Shown here: positions 1 to 5,169 of the stretch, piece after piece
How positions within the stretch are numbered: position 1 is the first letter of the stretch
Layout: each line of letters starts with the position of its first letter
Assembly: GCA_002787175.1 (NCBI GenBank)
Contig: PCWC01000014.1
Coordinates: 1-7,739 of the forward strand
DNA from: Parcubacteria group bacterium CG11_big_fil_rev_8_21_14_0_20_39_22
GTDB lineage: Bacteria; Patescibacteriota; Minisyncoccia; Phycocordibacterales; GCA-002787175
Direction: 5' to 3'
DNA: 7,739 nt
Translations under genes and position numbers: made by a program
Notes under the pieces: generated by a model
What the model was told of the DNA's origin: nothing
What the model saw: the letters and a program-made list of their open reading frames with translations, nothing else
Database searches by the model: none

Positions 1-42
1 TCCGGTTCACCAATTTTCATTTATTAACAGGGATGAGACACA

Positions 43-132
43 CTAATCTTTACAGACCCATATTTTTTTACAAACCTCCTGCTGTGACGAACAAGACTTT
101 TTTTCTTGGTCTTCATTAGAATTTCCCTTCAT
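43..132 (-). CDS. Possible 29-residue Cys-containing small protein
   Basis: An ATG-initiated frame of 29 codons ends in TAG. It is hydrophilic and carries three cysteines near its end (SC, VC and VCKD at the C-terminus). It lies downstream of the oxidoreductase terminator on the same strand. No SD and no convincing promoter precede it; a TATCAA hexamer lies three bases before the ATG, too weak and too close to rely on. I recognise no family. A frame this short can arise by chance in AT-rich DNA, so this is only a candidate. Nothing else supportable is visible between 1 and 186. Confidence 0.15.
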   Translation of the reverse strand: MKGNSNEDQEKKSCSSQQEVCKKIWVCKD

Positions 133-186
133 TTTTTGATACTGAGAACTGAGAATGGACTTCTCTAAAGTTAAAGAATAACACCC

Positions 187-224
187 AAAGAAAAATAAAG
201 AAGGGAGGTTTTAAACACCCCTTC
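187..224 (-). terminator. Intrinsic terminator of the oxidoreductase unit
   Basis: Read on the minus strand, GAAGGG pairs with CCCTTC; after two mismatches the stem continues through a GTTT/AAAC-type inner helix. A U-rich tail (TTTATTTTTCTTT) follows at once. The stem begins inside the last codons of the oxidoreductase gene and contains its TAA stop, a compact arrangement. The imperfect stem makes efficiency uncertain, but position and tail fit a Rho-independent terminator. Confidence 0.65.
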
Positions 225-792
225 CTCCCAGTGATTCAAATTTTTTCTTCCATTTCATTTTCCTCCTTTCGCTCATAGTTTCCATTCTTCCTATAAGGGT
301 TTTCCGTATCGGTGAAAATCCCGAAAATCTTAAAATGCCTTTACGGATTTCGTTTGTCGTATCGCCCATTATCAAACGTCCGATAATCGGCGGGATATTT
401 GAACCAACCACAATACGAGCACTCCTGCCCTTTAGCAATCGTTTCCAGCCAAGTCCGTTTTTGTTAAATCTAAACGCAAACCCAGGCAACCACATCCGAT
501 CAAACACACCTTTGAGTATAGAAGGCATCGTAGACCACCACATAGGATAAAATATTACGAGATGATCACACCACTTTATATCTTCCTGCAATTTACATAA
601 ATCAGGTTCGAGGTCTTGGACTACCTTGTAACCCTTATGCAAAATTGGATCAAAATTTAAATCGCCTACATTCACACGCCTAACTTCATAGCCGGAGTGT
701 CGAGCCGCCTTTTCATAATCGTTCGCAAAGGCACCGAGCAATGTTTCCTTGTCGGGATGACCGAGGATTATGGTTATCCTCCTTTTTTTCAT
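211..792 (-). CDS. Flavodoxin-fold NAD(P)H:quinone/flavin oxidoreductase
   Basis: A predicted 193-residue cytosolic flavoprotein of the Flavodoxin_2 family (NAD(P)H dehydrogenase (quinone), related to MdaB, KefF and NQO1). Such enzymes bind FMN or FAD and reduce quinones, flavins or other electrophiles with NAD(P)H. Visible signatures are the N-terminal strand with GHPD (11-14), which starts the flavin phosphate loop; FDP near 48; FYPMWWSTMPSILKGVFDR (81-99), the family's Y-P-WW-P-LKG-DR motif; and PGFAF (103-107). The C-terminus is rich in Lys and Arg. The frame is open upstream to a GTG at 876, but that start would overlap the preceding gene by about 80 bases, so the ATG at 792, four bases after that gene's stop, is preferred. 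No SD is present, so translational coupling to the upstream gene is likely. The exact substrate cannot be inferred. Confidence 0.85.
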   Translation of the reverse strand: MKKRRITIILGHPDKETLLGAFANDYEKAARHSGYEVRRVNVGDLNFDPILHKGYKVVQDLEPDLCKLQEDIKWCDHLVIFYPMWWSTMPSILKGVFDRMWLPGFAFRFNKNGLGWKRLLKGRSARIVVGSNIPPIIGRLIMGDTTNEIRKGILRFSGFSPIRKTLIGRMETMSERRKMKWKKKFESLGGRGV

Positions 793-796
793 AATG

Positions 797-1021
797 TTAT
801 TCACTAAGGAGTCTCTGTATCTCGACTTGATGTTTTTGCATAACTTCCATCGCTGCCACATTTTGGTCTTTGCCACTCTTCACTTTTTCTTGTATTTCCT
901 CCCCTATCTGCTTGAAAAATTGAGGGTTCTTTTCTATAAGAGCAAAGATTTTATCTTGCTCTGCTTCAGGCATCCCCTTCATCTTTGACCTTAACATTTT
1001 CTTCATTAAAAAATTAAACAT
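797..1021 (-). CDS. Small uncharacterised helical protein, about 74 aa
   Basis: From the chosen ATG the product is 74 residues. A short hydrophobic, basic N-terminus (MFNFLMKKMLRSKMKG) is followed by a charged, probably all-helical region (PEAEQDKIFALIEKNP, then QEKVKSGKD and MEVMQKHQVEIQRLL). Small proteins of this kind seem common in Patescibacteria, but I cannot name a family or function. Start choice: the frame continues upstream to a TTG at 1078, which would add a hydrophobic stretch (LLVNSFFIVIIKYMF) and make it a membrane-anchored 93-mer. I prefer the ATG at 1021 because an extended -10 promoter ends seven bases before it. The gene ends four bases before the oxidoreductase ATG, so the two form a unit. 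If the upstream TTG is used, the protein would have one membrane anchor. Confidence 0.7.
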   Translation of the reverse strand: MFNFLMKKMLRSKMKGMPEAEQDKIFALIEKNPQFFKQIGEEIQEKVKSGKDQNVAAMEVMQKHQVEIQRLLSE

Positions 1022-1028
1022 ATATTTA

Positions 1029-1057
1029 ATTATAACAATGAAAAAGGAATTGACCAA
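1029..1057 (-). promoter_or_regulatory. Extended -10 promoter giving a near-leaderless transcript
   Basis: On the minus strand TTGGTC (1057-1052) is followed after 17 bases by a perfect TATAAT (1034-1029), preceded by TGT to make an extended -10 element. Only seven bases (TAAATAT) separate TATAAT from the ATG at 1021, so transcription would start at or one base before the start codon. It would drive the small helical protein and the oxidoreductase. Confidence 0.65.
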
Positions 1058-1107
1058 CAAGTCTTTCCACAAACTCAACCCTTGTCGTATTTCGATTATT
1101 GTAGTAT

Positions 1108-1113
1108 TTTAAT
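1108..1113 (+). promoter_or_regulatory. Possible -10 box of the 67-codon plus-strand gene
   Basis: TTTAAT (5 of 6 to TATAAT) ends six bases before the ATG at 1120, the spacing expected for a leaderless start. The best -35 is only TTGTCG at 1082-1087 with a long 20-base spacer, so the assignment is weak. An alternative is TATTTT at 1105-1110, which sits 17 bases from TTGTCG. Confidence 0.3.
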
Positions 1114-1119
1114 AATGCT

Positions 1120-1323
1120 ATGAATGGTTCATTACAAAATGCAAGTATTACGGGGACCATTGACTTGAGGGGACGAAATGTTCCTGAGAGGAAAAGTTTC
1201 GTAAAAAACTTATCCCTCTTACTTGAAAAAGCAGGAGGAAGATGTGTCACAGGCAACTCTCAATGTTGCGAAGTGCAAGTAATTTGTCCTTTCAATGACC
1301 GTGCTGTCGGAATTTTCACTTAA
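1120..1323 (+). CDS. Uncharacterised 67-residue plus-strand protein
   Basis: I do not recognise the family. The ATG-started frame encodes 67 residues with a protein-like pattern: a possible strand (SITGTIDLRGRNVP, 9-22), an amphipathic helix (RKSFVKNLSLLLEKAG, 24-39), then a Cys-bearing segment with cysteines at 42, 49, 50 and 56 (CC at 49-50, VICPF at 54-58). It has no signal peptide or membrane segment. It is the only credible plus-strand gene here, lying between divergent and convergent minus-strand genes. Its main support is a strong intrinsic terminator on the same strand 24 bases after the TAA. There is no SD; a TTTAAT box six bases before the ATG would give a leaderless message. The same bracket could instead produce a small RNA. 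Four Cys could indicate metal binding, but no standard Cys motif is seen. Confidence 0.5.
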   Translation: MNGSLQNASITGTIDLRGRNVPERKSFVKNLSLLLEKAGGRCVTGNSQCCEVQVICPFNDRAVGIFT

Positions 1324-1347
1324 AAGCACAGTCATCTACTACCCACG

Positions 1348-1377
1348 GCGGTGTATCCTCGGATACACCGCTTTTTT
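1348..1377 (+). terminator. Strong intrinsic terminator of the plus-strand unit
   Basis: Perfect 11-base arms, GCGGTGTATCC and GGATACACCGC, form a hairpin with a tight CTCG loop (10 pairs plus loop). A run of six T follows directly at 1372-1377. The T-run is on the plus strand only; after the hairpin in the minus direction there is no U-tract. It therefore ends a plus-strand transcript rather than pgl, whose TAA (1378-1376) lies inside the T-run. Confidence 0.85.
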
Positions 1378-2074
1378 ATCTTGATAACCTGAAAATCTCC
1401 GCCGATTTTATCTCTTTTACGACTTGTGCTGGAAATTTGTGCAACGGTATTTCTTCTTTCAGATTGTCTAATATTTTATTTTTATTTTCCGAAGCAGCAA
1501 AAACAATCGCACTGGAAACTTGCTTGAGTAATGTGAAGGTCGCCGTTATTCTAAATCTAAATTGATTTCTATCTCCGACATCGACTCCGGCTATAAAGTG
1601 ACCAGTGTCGTTGAAGTTTAAGTTAAATCTTTCCAAGTCATCGTCAGGAAATATTCCAGCCGTATGTCCATCGGATCCAATACCTAAAACAGCCAACAAG
1701 ACAGAGTCTTTATTTTGCTCTATCCATTTTTTTATTTTCTCATCATACAAATGAGCTGTTTCCAATAAATCCTGCTTATCCTCAATCTCAATATAATTCG
1801 CTCCCCTATCTAAAGCCATCTTAAAAAAACTTGTGCCACTGAGACCCGAAAAATTTTTATTCTCCTTATCTACATCGTATCTTTCGTCAAGAAGAGCGAG
1901 AGTCAAATTCCCACAATCTTCGGGCAATTGCACTCCATCAATAAAAGAAAGTGCTGAGCCACCGGATAGAAATAACAATACAGGTTTACTCCTGTGAGTT
2001 TCAATCAAGTCACCGATACTAATGGTCGCCGACCTGCGAGCATCTTCTTCTGTCTTAAAAATATTCTCCTTCAT
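1376..2074 (-). CDS. pgl: 6-phosphogluconolactonase
   Basis: A 232-residue cytosolic enzyme of the glucosamine-6-phosphate isomerase/6-phosphogluconolactonase superfamily. It hydrolyses 6-phosphoglucono-delta-lactone, the product of Zwf, to 6-phosphogluconate. Visible motifs are SGGSAL (37-42), which begins the phosphate-binding loop; LLDERY (61-66); the signature GIGSDGHTAGIFP (131-143) with the presumed catalytic His137; and FRITATFTLL (174-183). The length is typical of the lactonase branch. Assignment to Pgl rather than NagB rests on the SDGHTAGIFP form and on the gene lying immediately after zwf. The start is firm: the ATG directly follows the zwf TAA with no bases between, and no SD is visible, so expression probably depends on termination-reinitiation from zwf. 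Confidence 0.95.
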   Translation of the reverse strand: MKENIFKTEEDARRSATISIGDLIETHRSKPVLLFLSGGSALSFIDGVQLPEDCGNLTLALLDERYDVDKENKNFSGLSGTSFFKMALDRGANYIEIEDKQDLLETAHLYDEKIKKWIEQNKDSVLLAVLGIGSDGHTAGIFPDDDLERFNLNFNDTGHFIAGVDVGDRNQFRFRITATFTLLKQVSSAIVFAASENKNKILDNLKEEIPLHKFPAQVVKEIKSAEIFRLSR

Positions 2075-3520
2075 TTAAAATAATTTAGAAACTGGTCCAT
2101 CGCTCCCTTTCTTATATTTATGAAGAGGGGTTTTTGTCCATCTCTCAAGTATTGGAGTTATAAATTTCCAGGAATTTTTGACCTCGTCTGTACTTGAAAA
2201 AAGTGTCTGCTCCCCAATTATGCAATCAAATAGTACACGCTCATAAGCATCCGGTATCATTGATCCGAAACCTGATTCCTCATAAGAGAAATTAAGTCTT
2301 TTAGATTCGACTTCGTTTTCAAATCCAGGTCTTTTCACCCAAAACGATATTGATATCCCCTCATTCGGCTGAATCCTAAAAGTTAAAACATTACACTTAC
2401 AACCTCCTTTGCAATCATATTTAGACAACTCTCTTTGATTTCTCATACCAAAATGCACATTTATTTCCATCTTCTCGTTACCGAGACCTTTTCCGGATTT
2501 CATATAAAAAGGCACTCCTCGCCACCTACTATTATTTATATAAGCCTTGAGCGAAAAGAATGTCTCCGTTTCTGAACCTTCAGCAACTCCTTCCTCACCT
2601 TGAAATCCCTCATACTGACCTCTTATGACCTGGTTTTCAATTGCACTCGACTTTATTTTTTTCAAAGCACCGAGGACTTTTGCTCGCTCGGGTCGCACAT
2701 AGTAGGCAGTAAGAAATTTCGGCTCTTCCATCGCAACGTGTGATAACATCGCCAGCATATGATTTTGCCCAACATCGCGCAACAATCCAACAGAATCATA
2801 AAAAGCACCCCGAGTACGCAACCCTTCTGCTTCGTGAAAAAGTATATGAACGGAATTTATATGATTTCTGTTCCAAATAGGTTCAAACATTCCGTTTGCA
2901 AAACGAAAGACCATAATGTTTTGCAATGCCTCTTTCGCGAGATAATGGTCGATACGAAATATTTGTTCTTCGTCAAATATCTTACCGAGCATTTTATCGA
3001 GTTTTATCGCCGTATCGGTGTTATTTCCAAACGGCTTTTCAACTAATATTCTTGTCCATCCGGTATTATCATCACAAGGTTTGTTTAGTTCTGATTTTCC
3101 GATACCTTTGAAAATAGTTTCGTACTGAGAGGGAGGCACAGCAAGATAAAACAATTTATTTGAACATTGACCAAACCCGATATCAATTTCTTCGAGTCTT
3201 TTCTGCAGAGACTTGTATCCATCTTCAGAATCAAAAAATCCCTGAAGATAGGATGAATTTTCGATAAATTCCTCGACGAGTTTCTCATTATATGAGTGAT
3301 TCTTATCATTTATATATTCTCTGAGTAAGTTTTTGAACTCTTCTTCGCTGAAAGTACGTCTGGAAAACCCGACCAAAGAGAACCTTTTCGGCAAAAACCC
3401 CTTACCATAAAGGTCAAGAAGCGCGGGAATTAATTTCCGTCTGGCTAAATCACCAGTAATGCCAAATATCACAAAAATCGTCGGGATATCGGGTATTTCT
3501 TTTTTAAGATTTTCACTCAT
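2075..3520 (-). CDS. zwf: Glucose-6-phosphate 1-dehydrogenase
   Basis: A 481-residue enzyme, close to the usual 480-510. It oxidises glucose 6-phosphate to 6-phosphogluconolactone and yields NADPH (or NADH), opening the oxidative pentose phosphate pathway. The N-terminal NAD(P)-binding domain has FGITGDLARRK (19-29) and EKPFG (161-165). The substrate site shows RIDHYLAKE (189-197, usually RIDHYLGKE) with Asp191 and His192, and VGQNHM (250-255) with the presumed catalytic base His254. RGVPFYMKSGK (334-344) and PDAYERVLFD (423-432) are standard C-terminal landmarks. An unusual Cys group, C370, C374 and C376, sits just before the conserved RIQPNEGIS strand. The start ATG lies six bases after an extended -10 box. 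It forms a two-gene operon with pgl; gnd is absent from the window. Confidence 0.97.
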   Translation of the reverse strand: MSENLKKEIPDIPTIFVIFGITGDLARRKLIPALLDLYGKGFLPKRFSLVGFSRRTFSEEEFKNLLREYINDKNHSYNEKLVEEFIENSSYLQGFFDSEDGYKSLQKRLEEIDIGFGQCSNKLFYLAVPPSQYETIFKGIGKSELNKPCDDNTGWTRILVEKPFGNNTDTAIKLDKMLGKIFDEEQIFRIDHYLAKEALQNIMVFRFANGMFEPIWNRNHINSVHILFHEAEGLRTRGAFYDSVGLLRDVGQNHMLAMLSHVAMEEPKFLTAYYVRPERAKVLGALKKIKSSAIENQVIRGQYEGFQGEEGVAEGSETETFFSLKAYINNSRWRGVPFYMKSGKGLGNEKMEINVHFGMRNQRELSKYDCKGGCKCNVLTFRIQPNEGISISFWVKRPGFENEVESKRLNFSYEESGFGSMIPDAYERVLFDCIIGEQTLFSSTDEVKNSWKFITPILERWTKTPLHKYKKGSDGPVSKLF

Positions 3521-3526
3521 AGGGTA

Positions 3527-3554
3527 ATGATAACATGATTAAAGCCGATGTAAG
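3527..3554 (-). promoter_or_regulatory. zwf promoter, extended -10, leaderless
   Basis: On the minus strand CTTACA (3554-3549) and a 16-base spacer precede TATCAT (3532-3527), with TGT immediately before it as an extended -10. Only six bases (TACCCT) lie between the -10 box and the zwf ATG, so the first transcribed base should be the A of ATG. No SD is present. If this promoter is used, the hairpins at 3588-3678 lie upstream of the zwf transcript. Confidence 0.65.
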
Positions 3555-3587
3555 AAATATCATCTCACAGAAAAATGGCAATAAACA

Positions 3588-3607
3588 CCTCAATCTTTCG
3601 ATTGGGG
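3588..3607 (-). repeat. Stem-loop with GAAA tetraloop (hairpin 3)
   Basis: On the minus strand CCCCAATC pairs with GATTGAGG (seven of eight pairs) around a GAAA loop, a GNRA tetraloop. On the plus strand the same arms pair fully if one U-G wobble is allowed. The upstream arm is also the distal arm of the 14-bp hairpin next to it, so both cannot form together. There is no U-tract directly after it. Confidence 0.5.
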
Positions 3608-3638
3608 TAAGATCTACCTATCAAATCTTACCCCAATC
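3600..3638. repeat. Perfect 14-bp inverted repeat (hairpin 2)
   Basis: GATTGGGGTAAGAT at 3600-3613 and ATCTTACCCCAATC at 3625-3638 are perfect inverse complements around an 11-base loop. No T-run follows on either strand, so it is not a typical intrinsic terminator. Its arms overlap the arms of the hairpins on both sides. Confidence 0.85.
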
Positions 3639-3678
3639 AATTTACTATCTTACTCTGTAGTAAGTTAGTAAATTGATT
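3635..3678. repeat. 20-bp near-perfect inverted repeat (hairpin 1)
   Basis: AATCAATTTACTATCTTACT at 3635-3654 pairs with 3659-3678 in 19 of 20 positions around a CTGT loop; the mismatch is T3648 against T3665. It shares AATC (3635-3638) with the 14-bp hairpin, and the ATCTTAC element occurs in both. It lies 45 bases past the membrane protein stop on that gene's transcript. It could be the 3' end structure of the SET-membrane protein unit, a miniature repeat, or a protein-binding palindrome. Confidence 0.85.
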
Positions 3679-3722
3679 TAGGGCACTCCGAAAACCAGAC
3701 CCCTGTATTGCAGACCTCTCTA

Positions 3723-4169
3723 TCACCATTTCATATCGTCCAAATTTTTTCGATTAGACCAAACAAAACGTGCAATAAAAATAGAAAGAGAAACAAAGCT
3801 GGAAACTACAAAGATGAAGAAGGCACGCATATGATTGACGAAAATACTTGAAATAATTCGTACTGAAGGATCATAAAGTTCTTCGCCTGACACAGGCTTT
3901 AATGTATTCAGGATTGCAATAATAACTGAGGAAAGTAGAAAAGCGGACAATACTAAAAAATTATTAACTCCCGACTTTCTACCTAAAGAAGTTAAACCAG
4001 ATATCACGGCAATTACTGCAACAGATATCCAGACAATTAAATCAAACCTATCGTCTCCAAGTTCCAGACTAAAAACAAATGCAGTAACTATTACAAAAAT
4101 ATTGTAATAGATTAAGTTTGCCTTAAACCATGAGCCGAAACAAAGATTATTTATCTTTTCATTTTCCAT
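3723..4169 (-). CDS. Uncharacterised four-helix membrane protein
   Basis: A 148-residue protein with four hydrophobic segments, about 19-36, 43-61, 70-89 and 115-137, a hydrophilic N-terminus and a basic cytosolic-type tail (WSNRKNLDDMKW). The region between segments 3 and 4 (90-112, with SGEELYDPSV) is the largest hydrophilic loop. No catalytic motif is visible and I do not recognise the family. It starts 15 bases after the SET gene stop with no SD, so it is probably the last gene of that unit. It ends in tandem stops, TGA then TAG. Codon use is ordinary for the window. Confidence 0.75.
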   Translation of the reverse strand: MENEKINNLCFGSWFKANLIYYNIFVIVTAFVFSLELGDDRFDLIVWISVAVIAVISGLTSLGRKSGVNNFLVLSAFLLSSVIIAILNTLKPVSGEELYDPSVRIISSIFVNHMRAFFIFVVSSFVSLSIFIARFVWSNRKNLDDMKW

Positions 4170-4184
4170 TTTAAAAACTGACGG

Positions 4185-4592
4185 CTAATCATTAAGATAC
4201 TCCTCTTTGCTATTTTCATCGTGTGCATCAAACGCACGATAATTTACCAATATCTCCTCACCCTCCTCAATGTCACGATTTGCGACACCTAATGTTTCCT
4301 GCTCGCCAGGAGCTGGAACAGCATCAATATTGTTTTTTATCGAAGAATGATTTGTAAACCTACTATCATCGATGGAGTAAACGCATTTATTTGTCGTCAT
4401 AGATAGATAAGAATAACGATATATAAGCTCCCGATGCTCTGCTGGCATTTGCTTTACTTCTTCGGGATCAAAAAGAATATCGAAACGTGGGTTGAATCTC
4501 CAAGTTACAGTCCCTTTCGGAATTTTTTCATCCGCAAATAATCCTATTCCCTCAATTTTACTTGGCTTTGCACTTGCTTTTATTGTTAGCAT
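4185..4592 (-). CDS. SET-domain protein, probable protein-lysine methyltransferase
   Basis: A 135-residue protein that is little more than one SET domain. SET enzymes transfer a methyl group from S-adenosylmethionine to lysine side chains. Visible motifs are GIGLFADEKIPKGTV (15-29), the N-terminal SET strand motif; DSRFTNHSSIKNN (76-88), matching the R-F-x-N-H-S signature that shapes the cofactor site; and the end motif IEEGEEILVNYRAF (108-121) with the presumed catalytic Tyr118. Pre-SET and post-SET Cys clusters are absent, as is usual for short bacterial SET proteins. The acidic C-terminus (HDENSKEEYLND) lies beyond the domain. The substrate is unknown. The ATG lies eight bases after the stop of an orphan 39-codon frame, no SD is visible, and the membrane protein gene follows 15 bases downstream. 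Small bacterial SET genes are often thought to be acquired by transfer, but base composition here resembles the neighbours. Confidence 0.88.
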   Translation of the reverse strand: MLTIKASAKPSKIEGIGLFADEKIPKGTVTWRFNPRFDILFDPEEVKQMPAEHRELIYRYSYLSMTTNKCVYSIDDSRFTNHSSIKNNIDAVPAPGEQETLGVANRDIEEGEEILVNYRAFDAHDENSKEEYLND

Positions 4593-4600
4593 AAATAGTT

Positions 4601-4720
4601 TTATTTTGTCTCAAACTGGATAATCTGAAAGCCGTGTTTTTCAACTTCTTCCGGCGACCAAAAAGTCTGATTTTTGGTTTTGAGAATATAGGTGGCAACA
4701 ACTTGGCTTAAATCCCAATC
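4601..4720 (-). pseudogene. Startless 39-codon open frame, possible gene remnant
   Basis: Between the tautomerase and SET genes the minus strand holds 39 sense codons ending in TAA, opened by a TGA inside the tautomerase tail. The translation looks protein-like, with LSQVVATYILKTK in the middle and FWSPEEVEKHGFQIIQFETK at its C-terminus. It contains no ATG, GTG, TTG or CTG codon, so it cannot be translated normally; a rare ATT start is the only option. It may be the 3' remnant of a lost gene, or a C-terminal extension separated from the tautomerase by a one-base frameshift. The tautomerase looks complete, so a remnant is slightly more likely. I do not recognise the family. Confidence 0.35.
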
Positions 4721-5031
4721 TCAACATTCCAATCCATCGGAATCAATGTGAGATTGATGGGGTGTTTAAAGTTATTCTCTGACTTCCACAAGGTCAACTT
4801 CTTCTTGATTGCGGATACTAATTCTTTGCGGTTTTGAATCTTTTTTCCGGTCATACGCAAGAATATTTCAATCGGTGCGATTTGGATTTTAACCCTCGCA
4901 GTGTTCGCATACACAAAGACATCGGCGATACCTGTTGTCTCCGAAACGATATCACGAACTGATTTTGAAATTGCTTCTGCCTCCGCATCCGACACAGACG
5001 CATTGTCGTATTCAAGATTTATGAGTGGCAT
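4708..5031 (-). CDS. Tautomerase-superfamily (4-oxalocrotonate tautomerase/MIF-like) protein
   Basis: A 107-residue protein beginning Met-Pro. Tautomerase-superfamily enzymes use the N-terminal proline, exposed after Met removal, as a catalytic base or nucleophile. The pattern fits two beta-alpha-beta units: strand PLINLEY (2-8), helix SDAEAEAISKSVRDIVSETTG (14-34), strand DVFVY (37-41) and RVKIQIAPIEIF (46-57), then helix RKELVSAIKKKLTLWK (68-83), strand PINLTLIP (91-98) and a DWNVEIG ending like the W-G-x-G tail of 4-oxalocrotonate tautomerase. The length suits a fused-dimer type (MIF or CHMI, about 110-125 residues). The position equivalent to a second Pro1 has no obvious catalytic proline. 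The substrate is not predictable. The ATG overlaps an SD-bearing mini-ORF by 20 bases; a weak -10 (TACACT) lies eight bases before the start. Confidence 0.6.
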   Translation of the reverse strand: MPLINLEYDNASVSDAEAEAISKSVRDIVSETTGIADVFVYANTARVKIQIAPIEIFLRMTGKKIQNRKELVSAIKKKLTLWKSENNFKHPINLTLIPMDWNVEIGI

Positions 5032-5080
5032 ATATGGATAGTGTACTAAATTTTTTAGAAAATTTAAACTGCTGTAGCAT
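5012..5080 (-). CDS. 22-residue mini-ORF overlapping the tautomerase start
   Basis: This ATG frame of 22 codons (N-terminus MLQQFKFSKKFST) ends in TGA 20 bases inside the tautomerase gene, in another frame. It is preceded by AAGGAG (5094-5089) with an ideal eight-base spacer, the only convincing SD in the window. It could be a leader peptide whose translation couples to or controls the tautomerase start. The peptide is basic with several Phe and no Cys, and has no run of one amino acid to suggest attenuation. It may also be a chance SD. Confidence 0.35.
   Translation of the reverse strand: MLQQFKFSKKFSTLSIYATHKS
5040..5068 (-). promoter_or_regulatory. Weak candidate promoter of the tautomerase gene
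   Basis: TTTAAA (5068-5063), a 17-base spacer and TACACT (5045-5040) lie on the minus strand, with eight bases from the -10 to the tautomerase ATG. TACACT matches the consensus at four of six positions. If used, the message is nearly leaderless and excludes the mini-ORF; if the message starts further upstream, the mini-ORF is included. Confidence 0.3.
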
Positions 5081-5088
5081 CCAAAAAT

Positions 5089-5094
5089 CTCCTT
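5089..5094 (-). promoter_or_regulatory. Shine-Dalgarno site AAGGAG
   Basis: AAGGAG sits eight bases before the ATG at 5080. It shows that the genome may still use SD pairing, even though none of the recognised genes here has an SD. It selects the mini-ORF start rather than the tautomerase ATG 49 bases further on. Confidence 0.4.
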
Positions 5095-5142
5095 ACTATT
5101 TTTGTATTTATGTACTTGAACCTGTTCTTTAGAAAACAGCGT

Positions 5143-5169
5143 AGTCCCAGTGGTCTGACCACTGGGACT
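5143..5169. repeat. Perfect 27-base palindrome
   Basis: Thirteen-base arms, AGTCCCAGTGGTC and GACCACTGGGACT, surround a single central T. As RNA it forms a 12-bp stem with a CUG loop. It lies 69 bases past the kinase stop and about 110 bases before the tautomerase ATG. Poor U-runs follow on both strands, so it is a weak terminator at best. The flanks read GTAGTCCC on the left and CGGGATGACC on the right, resembling dispersed CATCCCGAG-type intergenic repeats. The core TGGTCTGACCA also resembles GntR/FadR-type operators. Repeat, terminator and operator all remain possible. Confidence 0.85.

Noticed and set aside
793..876. Upstream GTG start at 876 for the oxidoreductase, adding 28 residues
   Set aside because: It would overlap the preceding gene by about 80 bases, and the added residues have no flavodoxin similarity; the family's first strand begins right after the ATG at 792.
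770..988. Plus-strand frame of 72 codons rich in Phe and Leu
   Set aside because: It is antisense to the two-gene unit at 211-1021 and reads as low-complexity hydrophobic sequence; no promoter or terminator supports it.
1026..1256. Minus-strand frame of 76 codons over the plus-strand 67-codon gene
   Set aside because: It overlaps the promoter of the small helical protein and lies opposite the better-supported plus-strand unit; no signals support it.
1348..1371. The same hairpin as a terminator for pgl on the minus strand
   Set aside because: No U-rich tract follows it in the minus direction; the T-run is on the plus strand only.
2759..3111. Two plus-strand frames inside zwf
   Set aside because: They are antisense to the conserved core of glucose-6-phosphate dehydrogenase and have no recognisable features.
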